Of a stretch of DNA of 14,491 nucleotides, positions 7,372 through 12,638 are shown piece by piece. Origin of the DNA: CAINVV01 sp964528535 (GTDB lineage: Bacteria; Bacteroidota; Bacteroidia; Bacteroidales; Prolixibacteraceae); assembly GCA_964528535.1 (NCBI GenBank), contig CAZGSQ010000097.1:1-14491 (forward strand), written 5' to 3'. Under the pieces are notes generated by a model that was not told where the DNA came from, did no database searches, and worked only from the letters and a program-made list of their open reading frames with translations. Position 1 is the stretch's first letter; every line of letters starts with the position of its first letter. Made by a program: the position numbers and the translations under genes.

Positions 7372-8232
7372 ATGTATTTAGAACAGATCAGCGAATCCTT
7401 GATATTTCATCTGCAGAATGTTGCATATTTGAGCTTTTCACAGGATGCGGACTATGAGGATATCATCAGTCCGTTTACAAGGATCTATCTCATCACGGAA
7501 GGGTGCGGATCGCTGGTTATTGGTAACAAAAAAATTACCCTTGTTGCAGGCAACCTCTATTTAATTCCCAGTTTTACCTCCTGTACCTATCATTTTGGGG
7601 AAGGACTTTCCCATTACTACATCCATTTCAGCATGGATCAGCCGAATGGGTTGAGTCCTTACAGTCAGTTTTCAATCTCGAACAAAGTAGATGCTAATGA
7701 TCTGGATTACAAACTGTTCAGCGAGTTAGCCTCGATTAATCCCGGATTGCAGCTTCCGCACCACCATCCCAACGTCTACCAGACAAAGGCCTGGATGAAC
7801 AAAAAGGTTGATTTTCATACGGCAAGACGTCATTTGGAAACCATCGGAATTCTCAAACAACTATTTTCCCGTTTTCTGGAATCAGGTGAAAATTTTCCGG
7901 TTGCCAACATGTTGAAATACAACATTCAGCCGATATTGCTCCACATCCGGAACAACCTGCAGCAGAACATTACGGTGGAGGAACTTGCCTGCATCGCCTG
8001 CTTTTCACGGGATCATTTTTCCAGGGTTTTCAGGACAATCACTGGATTGTCGCCCTGCGACTACATCATCAGCAAGAGGATTGAGCGAGCGCAATTCTTG
8101 CTCCTCACAACGGATCTTTCGCTAAACCAGATCATTGATCAGACGGGGTTCAGGAGTGCATCCTATTTTTCACGGATATTCAAGAAACATACCTCTTACG
8201 CTCCGGCACGGTACCGGTCGCAAAGGGGGTGA
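7372..8232 (+). CDS. AraC-family transcriptional regulator of the deoxyhexose operon
   Basis: This 286-residue regulator has an N-terminal cupin-like sugar-binding half (about 25-105; IYLITEGCGSLVIGNKKI and the metal-site-like CTYHFGEGLSHYYIHF) and a C-terminal double helix-turn-helix domain (about 185-284). The latter contains ITVEELACIACFSRDHFSRV and, in the second HTH, IIDQTGFRSASYFSRIFKK followed by P-ARYR, the family's end signature. No membrane segment is present, so it is a classic cytoplasmic AraC protein and not a hybrid two-component regulator. It is divergent from rhaT across 196 bp, the arrangement of RhaR/RhaS-like regulators, so it most likely activates the rhaT-URO-D-GH29-GH29-rhaM operon in response to the imported sugar. 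The ligand is unknown. It starts at the ATG at 7372; 74 bp follow before the next gene. Confidence 0.9.
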   Translation: MYLEQISESLIFHLQNVAYLSFSQDADYEDIISPFTRIYLITEGCGSLVIGNKKITLVAGNLYLIPSFTSCTYHFGEGLSHYYIHFSMDQPNGLSPYSQFSISNKVDANDLDYKLFSELASINPGLQLPHHHPNVYQTKAWMNKKVDFHTARRHLETIGILKQLFSRFLESGENFPVANMLKYNIQPILLHIRNNLQQNITVEELACIACFSRDHFSRVFRTITGLSPCDYIISKRIERAQFLLLTTDLSLNQIIDQTGFRSASYFSRIFKKHTSYAPARYRSQRG

Positions 8233-8306
8233 GAACAATGCCAAACTTGCCAAAGTAAAATTTTCGTAAATTGTCGGAGATTTATACCAACTAAAATACC
8301 AAATTT

Positions 8307-8705
8307 ATGTCAGTACTTACCCAGGAAATGAAAGAGATGGTTGCTTCCCAGCAATGCTTTGTGGGAACAGTCGATGCAAATGGAATCCCCAATGTTGCCC
8401 CAAAAAGATCAACCCGCGTTTTATCGGACGACGAGCTTGTCTTCACTGAAGGTACCGGTGGCACAACTTTTGCCAATGTAAAACTTGGTTCAAAAGTTGC
8501 CATTGCTGTTGTAAACCGGGAAATCCTCGACGGATACAGATTTGTGGGTGATCCGGTTTGTCACGAGAATGGAGAATTGTACGAGCAGGCTGCTGCCATA
8601 TCGGCAAAAATGGGATTGCCCAAACCAAAGGCGGTGGTGGTGATAAAAATCACAGAGATTCATTCCTTGAAACCAGGGCCTTTGGCGGGGAAGAAGATAG
8701 GATGA
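8307..8705 (+). CDS. Pyridoxamine 5'-phosphate oxidase-like flavin-binding split-barrel protein
   Basis: This 132-residue cytoplasmic protein belongs to the PNPOx-like split-barrel family, whose members bind FMN or F420 and carry out varied redox reactions. The N-terminus fits the family: a short helix, then CFVGTVDANGIPNVAPKRS (residues 17-35, the first barrel strands and phosphate-contact region), then LVFTEGTGGTTFANVKLGSK (44-63), the typical loop with conserved N-hydrophobic-K. A third block, VAIAVVNREILDGYRFVGD, forms the next strands. It resembles the small single-domain proteins often annotated 'pyridoxamine 5'-phosphate oxidase family', not PdxH itself, which is about 210-220 residues. 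It lies downstream of the AraC-type gene in the same direction, but 74 bp away and with no evident link to sugar use. A perfect palindrome begins 25 bp after its stop and could end its transcript. Substrate unknown. Confidence 0.84.
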   Translation: MSVLTQEMKEMVASQQCFVGTVDANGIPNVAPKRSTRVLSDDELVFTEGTGGTTFANVKLGSKVAIAVVNREILDGYRFVGDPVCHENGELYEQAAAISAKMGLPKPKAVVVIKITEIHSLKPGPLAGKKIG

Positions 8706-8730
8706 GATAGTTGGCAAAAAGTATTAATTA

Positions 8731-8766
8731 CTATGAATAAATCAAATATATTTGATTTATTCATAG
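8731..8766. repeat. Perfect 36-bp palindrome (18-bp arms, no spacer)
   Basis: The left arm is CTATGAATAAATCAAATA (8731-8748) and the right arm (8749-8766) is its exact reverse complement. The sequence is AT-rich and lacks a trailing U-run. It lies 25 bp after the PNPOx-like stop and about 40 bp beyond the 3' end of the decayed ATPase gene, so it could be a bidirectional terminator hairpin, a protein-binding site, or the end mark of a mobile unit. A short ORF beginning inside it is a shadow of the ATPase remnant. Confidence 0.9.
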
Positions 8767-8803
8767 GGTTCGATCAAATTTCAAGCGACGAGGCACCTTT
8801 GAT

Positions 8804-9590
8804 CTACGTGTCATCTAAAAGAGAGACAAACTGTTTCAATACAATAATTTGGGAGCAATTTGTTTTTAAGGCGCTCTACTTTCGAAACGAAAATCTCTTC
8901 TTTCAAGTTTTTCTTATTCCGCTTAATCTCCGCAACCACCGCTTTGTTTTTTTCCAGGCTCAGTGCGACAATGTCAATTTCATTTCGATCACTTTTCGGC
9001 TCCCACTACGATCCGACAGCCCTGTATTGAAAACTTTCAGCAAATGGCTGCTTAAAGTAAGATTCCAGGACTTTGCTGGAACATGAATTCAATCATTTTA
9101 GCCACTGTTAAACACCGATTGTCGCAAAATAACTCCACATATTCGGGTACTCCGCCTGTAAGTGCGTACAATGCCAATAGGTCATCGTTGCTGTAACCTG
9201 GCCGGAAATCATTCATGATTCCTTTCAGTGTAGTCAAATCAAATGCTGCAAGTTTGATAGTATTATCAGCCCTTCCGAACAATGGTTCCTTGGCATTTTG
9301 AAATATCTTCTGCATCAGTGAATAGACAGAGCCACTTACCATTAGATGAATGCGCGTCTTATTTTTATACTGATCCCAGGTAATCTGCATGTCGCTGTAC
9401 ATGCAGTCGTTGATGTTGTAAAACTCCTGAAGTTCGTCAATTACCAGATTAAACTGTTTGTTTTCAGCCTTCTCCATTAGAAATCTGAAGAGCGATCGAA
9501 AAGTTTTTATTTCCTCCGGAACAAAACAATTAAGTGCTTGAGCGATTACCGTATTGAATTCTGCACAAAGGGTGGCTTCATTCTTTCTCC
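8804..9590 (-). pseudogene. AAA-family ATPase with C-terminal DUF234 nuclease-like domain, degraded
   Basis: This is the remnant of a COG1672-like ATPase, a family linked to accessory and selfish genes. Homology starts at RRKNEATLCAEF near 9585; the N-terminus with the Walker A loop is gone. Walker B is present (NLVIDELQEF), then SGSVYSLM, the NTIKLAAFDL block and YALTGGVPEY. At about 9070-9085 the reading frame breaks. The next frame gives KVLESYFKQPFAESFQYRAVGS, then TAG (9006-9008) where the family expects a tyrosine (GSYWE), then DRNEIDIVAL and AVVAEIKRNKK, the PD-(D/E)xK-like core of DUF234. A linker of roughly 100 residues between the ATPase core and DUF234 is missing, so the break is a deletion. 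Near the 3' end this frame stops at 8811; the adjacent frame (SLLDDT) runs to 8804 and better matches the family end. The gene is dead: truncated, deleted, shifted and stopped. Confidence 0.82.
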
Positions 9591-10038
9591 GACCAATTTC
9601 TACCCCTTGCTTGCCAAAGCAGCGACGCAGGCCCAGGCAGAGCGGATAGTCAAAGAACATTTGCTGAATCCTGATGAATTTAATGGAGAGTGGATGATGC
9701 CTTCCATAGCGCGCAATGATCAGGCATTTAATGACCAGGACTATTGGCGGGGGCGCATCTGGGGACCCATGAACTTTCTGCTTTACCTAGGATTAAAAAA
9801 CTACAACCTTCCGGAAGCACGAAAAATCCTGGCTGAAAAATCAAACCGGCTGATGATGGAAAATGTCAAACTAAATGGATATATCTATGAAAATTACAAT
9901 GCCATCACCGGCAATTTGAAAGATCCTAGCGAAGCTAAAAAGATGGGTGACAACTATTACCATTGGGGGGCTTTGCTTGGTTTTACCGCTTTGATACAAG
10001 AAGAGGATTTAAATGCCCAATCACCAATTAGAAGGTAG
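9575..10038 (+). pseudogene. C-terminal fragment of MGH1/GH63-like glycoside hydrolase
   Basis: About 154 residues remain of an (alpha/alpha)6-barrel hydrolase of the YgjK/mannosylglycerate-hydrolase-like group. Homology starts at LSPTNFYPLLAKAAT and continues through HLLNPDEFNGEWMMPSIARN, DQDYWRGRIWGPMNFLLYLG and IYENYNAITG to HWGALLGFTALIQE near the normal C-terminus. The Glu of ENYN (codon 9889-9891) corresponds to the general base of these enzymes. The general acid Asp and most of the barrel lie in the missing N-terminal part, so the fragment cannot be active. The open frame starts further upstream (9538), but those residues are antisense to the ATPase remnant and do not belong. The full-length enzyme is usually 600-900 residues. 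The end is normal (TAG at 10036-10038). Confidence 0.82.
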
Positions 10039-10074
10039 TAATGTCGGATCTTCCCGGGATAATCTTAATAGTAG

Positions 10075-10082
10075 TATATTTG
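10075..10082 (+). promoter_or_regulatory. -7 element of the sigma-factor promoter
   Basis: TATATTTG matches the Bacteroidetes -7 consensus TAnnTTTG exactly and lies 28 bp before the sigma-factor ATG. No TTG is present at the expected -33 distance (TTC at 10051-10053 is the closest), so the promoter may be weak or activator-dependent. Confidence 0.5.
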
Positions 10083-10110
10083 CACTCTTCAGCAATACAT
10101 TCCTACCGAC

Positions 10111-10695
10111 ATGTATCAATTCATTCACAAAGGGCTGTTGGTAAATAGTGAAAACCCCCTGTTGTTTGATGAACTCTTCAAACAATATGCCAGACCGCTG
10201 TTTTACTATGCTGCAAAATTCGTAGACGATGAGGTCGCCAAAGACATCGTACAGGATACCTTTGTGAAGCTTTGGACCAATCAGGCCATCGTCGTCAACC
10301 AATCCATCAATGCCCTTATTTTTACGATGGTCCGAAATAGCTGCCTTCAGTATCTTGAAAAGCAGAAAGTTAGAAACAAGCATGCGGAATCTGTCAAAGA
10401 ATTGCTTCAGGAGCGAGAACTGCACTATTTTATGGATGAAAGGAGCAGTTTAATTGAACAGGAACTGGAAGATAAACTCAATGAAGTAATCCAACAGTTG
10501 CCCGAACGCTGCCGGCAGATCTTTGTTCTGAGCCGGTTTGAAAACAAAAAAAACCGGGAAATTGCCGAAGAGCTTGATATATCTGTAAAAGCCGTCGAGA
10601 AGCAAATCTCCAAAGCCCTCTCCACCATCCGTTCCGAAATGAAGGATTATTTGCCATTGTTGCTGTTTTTATCGTGCCATTTGATAAAAAATTAA
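10111..10695 (+). CDS. RNA polymerase ECF sigma factor (sigma-70 family, Bacteroidetes type)
   Basis: This 194-residue protein has the two-domain ECF layout. Region 2 (about 19-85) contains FDELFKQYARPLFYYAAKFV and DEVAKDIVQDTFVKLW, the core-binding and -10 recognition segment. Region 4 (about 123-180) contains LPERCRQIFVLSRFENKKNR and the HTH IAEELDISVKAVEKQISKAL. The short hydrophobic tail (LPLLLFLSC) after region 4 is common in the Bacteroidetes FecI-like group. Such factors are held inactive by a FecR-type anti-sigma protein and released when a STN-containing outer-membrane receptor binds its ligand; both partners lie downstream here. The anti-sigma gene is unusually far away (808 bp) because a toxin-antitoxin module sits between. 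An in-frame upstream ATG was not needed: MYQFIHKGLL fits the family start. Confidence 0.92.
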   Translation: MYQFIHKGLLVNSENPLLFDELFKQYARPLFYYAAKFVDDEVAKDIVQDTFVKLWTNQAIVVNQSINALIFTMVRNSCLQYLEKQKVRNKHAESVKELLQERELHYFMDERSSLIEQELEDKLNEVIQQLPERCRQIFVLSRFENKKNREIAEELDISVKAVEKQISKALSTIRSEMKDYLPLLLFLSCHLIKN

Positions 10696-10803
10696 GATCC
10701 GATTGAATAATTTTGACTTTTTAACTATTTTTCAGCTACACTTAAATCTTCCTTTTATTAGAGACCATTAGTATTAGAAATAGTAAATTTACATGATACA
10801 AAC

Positions 10804-11088
10804 ATGAGAAAAACTATATCATACAATTCGAATAAGATGCAGGTAGTGACAATTGAACTTAAAGGAAACAACTCCCTGGAAGCTCTTCAGGATTTAGAAA
10901 AGAAAGATTTGATCCGAATTGTAAAAGAACCAGATCTAAATTCAAACGCCTTACCTGGTGAGAATATTAGTGATGATGATTTTAGGAGATGGATTGAATA
11001 TTCTGAAAGCTTTGGTACAGTTGGCATAACCGAATCAAAAGAACGATGGGCACAACAACGAAAGAAGCTTCAGGAAGGTATTCTTTAA
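10804..11088 (+). CDS. Putative antitoxin of a RelE/ParE-type toxin-antitoxin pair
   Basis: This protein has 94 residues. I do not recognise a named DNA-binding fold; the assignment comes from position. The N-terminal half (MQVVTIELKGNNSLEALQDLEKKD) looks like strand-helix with a repeated LE/EALQ pattern. The C-terminal half is acidic then basic (ISDDDFRRWIEYSE, then KERWAQQRKKL), typical of a flexible, toxin-wrapping tail. The toxin frame starts inside this gene and overlaps it by 43 bp, the usual translational coupling of such pairs. The 108-bp region upstream is AT-rich (72 percent or more by eye) and has TAAATTTA (10784-10791) as a weak -7 candidate. The gene is intact, unlike its toxin. 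Confidence 0.66.
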   Translation: MRKTISYNSNKMQVVTIELKGNNSLEALQDLEKKDLIRIVKEPDLNSNALPGENISDDDFRRWIEYSESFGTVGITESKERWAQQRKKLQEGIL

Positions 11089-11395
11089 GGATAACAGAAC
11101 CTGCCCTGAAGAATATTGATTCAATAGTTGGGTACATTGCCTATATCAAACACGAGCCTTTATCAGCGATACGAATTGGCGATGCCATGTATCAAACCAT
11201 TGAACGCATCGGCAAAATTCCTACTGCCTTTCCCGAATGCATTGAAATTCCCAATAGAAATAAAATATACCGAAAAGTGGTATGCTATGCTGGTATATCA
11301 TCTATAAAATAAAACCTTCTGTAATTGTAATTCTTGGTATCATCCACCAGAATAGAAGATCTGCAAGAATCAGAACCATTGGAAAGAGTAAATGA
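11046..11395 (+). pseudogene. RelE/ParE-family toxin, frameshifted
   Basis: The first frame gives YSLRITEPALKNIDSIVGYI, then MYQTIERIGKIPTAFPEC and IYRKVVCYA, a ParE/RelE fold up to the third strand, and stops at 11312. The next frame continues with WYIIYKIKPSVIVILGIIHQ and NRRSARI to a stop at 11393-11395, which is exactly the missing end of the family (the IIYKI strand, then ILGIIHQNR with the family's terminal active-site region). The break coincides with a tandem TATGC duplication at 11281-11290; losing one 5-bp copy restores one continuous frame of about 115 codons. As written, the product is truncated before its C-terminal strands and probably inactive. It starts at ATG 11046 inside the antitoxin gene. 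Confidence 0.8.
11281..11290. repeat. TATGC tandem duplication at the toxin frameshift
   Basis: Two perfect adjacent copies of TATGC (11281-11285 and 11286-11290). Five bases are not a multiple of three, so this copy number sets the toxin reading frame. It could be a replication-slippage site, or a local sequence error. Confidence 0.75.
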
Positions 11396-11405
11396 CTCGT
11401 CCTCT

Positions 11406-11436
11406 CCACATTTCCACATTTTCAAATCTTCAAATT
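11406..11436. repeat. Tandem 8-bp repeats upstream of fecR
   Basis: CCACATTT occurs twice in tandem (11406-11421), followed by TTCAAATC and TTCAAATT (11421-11436). The tract begins just after the toxin remnant and may mark the right edge of an inserted module. Low-complexity tracts of this kind are frequent between genes in this phylum. Confidence 0.6.
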
Positions 11437-11449
11437 ATTTTCTGCAAAC

Positions 11450-11480
11450 GGGTAGGGTTTTTGCCTCTCTTCCGATCATA
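11450..11480 (+). promoter_or_regulatory. Candidate ECF-sigma-dependent promoter for the fecR-susC operon
   Basis: GGGTAGGGTTTTTG (11450-11463) followed by CGATCATA (11473-11480) lies 23 bp before the fecR ATG. It does not resemble the housekeeping TTG/TAnnTTTG promoter. Its G-run plus T-run and a CG-containing downstream box fit what I would expect of a promoter read by the upstream ECF sigma. This is inference from position and pattern. Confidence 0.3.
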
Positions 11481-11503
11481 GTGTTGAACAAGCAAATCAT
11501 CCC

Positions 11504-12490
11504 ATGCCGGAAATTGATACACTCATTCAGAAATATCTTCAGGATCAGACCACTGAAGCAGAAAACAAGCAACTTCACGAATGGTTGCTCCAGTCGTCCG
11601 AGAACGAAAAGCAGTTTTTCGCCGAAAAAGATATCTGGGACACCGCCGGATTCCATGCCAACAGAAAAGAATATGAGATCCTTCCTGAACTTGAACTTTT
11701 CAAGAAACGGGTTGAGGTGATCTCACCCAGGCAAAACTTGGTTTTCCGCCGGATGATGCAGATGGCTGCCATGCTGCTGGTTACTTTCGGATTGGGATGG
11801 GCCAGCCAATTTATCACTTTCAAACAGGAACAACAGCCTGTCCAAATTACCATGCAGGAGATTTTTGTCCCCAAAGGTCAGGTTAATCAGGTGTTTTTGG
11901 CTGATGGTACCCGAATATGGATCAATTCGGAGACACGTCTCACGATTCCTTCTGTTTTTTCTTCGAAGGAGCGTGTGGTGCAACTGAGCGGAGAAGCCTT
12001 CTTTTCAGTTGCCAAAGACGCCAATCGACCTTTTCGTGTTGAGGTGAAGGGTCAACAGATCGAGGTGCTCGGAACCACCTTCAACGTAAGGGCATACGAC
12101 AATTCCGGTGAAATTGAAACTACCCTGGAAACCGGCCAGATCAAGTTGCAAGCTGGTAACCAAACTGCCCTGCTCAAACCGGGAGAACAAAGTATTTTCG
12201 ATAAAAACAGCAACAAACTAACAATAGGAAAGGTCGATCCAGTAAGCTTCAGCTCCTGGAAAAACGGACGCTACGAATTCCACAACAAAGATTTGACGGA
12301 AGTATTTAAAATAGTGGAGAGATGGTACGATGTGGAGATTTCTATGGATGAAAATTATTTCAGCAAAATGCACTTTTCAGGCGTGATCAAGCGCAACAAG
12401 GATGTGAACCATTTTCTTGAACTGCTGAACCAAACCGTTCCGATCCACTATGAAATGAATGCGGACAAAATTCAAATAGTTCACAAATAA
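11504..12490 (+). CDS. FecR-family anti-sigma factor / transmembrane sensor
   Basis: This 328-residue inner-membrane protein regulates the ECF sigma factor. The cytoplasmic N-terminus (1-84), which should bind the sigma, includes LIQKYLQDQTTEAENKQLHE, the usual start of this family. One membrane segment follows at about 85-103 (MQMAAMLLVTFGLGWASQF). The periplasmic FecR domain spans about 118-214: VPKGQVNQVFLADGTRIWIN, then RVVQLSGEAFFSVAKD, then IEVLGTTFNVRAY, all signature blocks. The C-terminal DUF4974 domain (about 255-325; YEFHNKDLTEVFKIVERWY) should contact the STN domain of the receptor. Length and motifs are complete. It is followed after 148 bp by the receptor gene and preceded by an unusual promoter-like element. 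Loss of this gene would usually free the sigma factor. Confidence 0.93.
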   Translation: MPEIDTLIQKYLQDQTTEAENKQLHEWLLQSSENEKQFFAEKDIWDTAGFHANRKEYEILPELELFKKRVEVISPRQNLVFRRMMQMAAMLLVTFGLGWASQFITFKQEQQPVQITMQEIFVPKGQVNQVFLADGTRIWINSETRLTIPSVFSSKERVVQLSGEAFFSVAKDANRPFRVEVKGQQIEVLGTTFNVRAYDNSGEIETTLETGQIKLQAGNQTALLKPGEQSIFDKNSNKLTIGKVDPVSFSSWKNGRYEFHNKDLTEVFKIVERWYDVEISMDENYFSKMHFSGVIKRNKDVNHFLELLNQTVPIHYEMNADKIQIVHK

Positions 12491-12514
12491 GACAATCAAT
12501 AAATTACCTACATC

Positions 12515-12547
12515 ATGAACCAAAAAGAGAAGGAGGTGACAAGCTAA
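12515..12547 (+). other. Possible 10-codon leader ORF before susC
   Basis: ATG to TAA encodes MNQKEKEVTS, 24 bp after the fecR stop and 91 bp before the receptor ATG. It overlaps AGGAGGTG, an unusually good Shine-Dalgarno-like sequence for this phylum, but no start codon follows at the right distance. It may be chance, or part of a leader that acts with the hairpin downstream. Nothing in the sequence proves it is translated. Confidence 0.3.
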
Positions 12548-12563
12548 AACTGACCAAACAAAA

Positions 12564-12591
12564 AACGGAGAATGTACCACCATCCTCCGTT
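12564..12591 (+). promoter_or_regulatory. Hairpin in the susC leader
   Basis: AACGGAG (12564-12570) pairs with CTCCGTT (12585-12591) around a 14-nt loop, and an inner ATG/CAT adds three pairs across one mismatch. No U-run follows directly, so it is not a standard intrinsic terminator. CCTCC in the right arm could instead pair with GGAGG at 12532-12536, giving two alternative folds. Placed 47 bp before the receptor ATG, it may set transcript stability or attenuate the gap between fecR and susC. Confidence 0.5.
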
Positions 12592-12638
12592 CCATTCAAG
12601 TCTTAATAAATTAAAACTTTTTAAAGCAAAACAAAAGT

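Noticed and set aside
8733..9086. 117-codon plus-strand ORF beginning inside the palindrome
   Set aside because: It is antisense to the recognisable DUF234 part of the ATPase remnant and has no family features of its own.
9538..9660. N-terminal extensions of the two overlapping ORFs at the ATPase/glycosidase junction
   Set aside because: Each extension is simply antisense to the other remnant; homology starts only at about 9575 (plus) and 9590 (minus).
11401..11436. CRISPR-like repeats
   Set aside because: The units are 8 bp, directly adjacent and without spacers; this is a short tandem tract.
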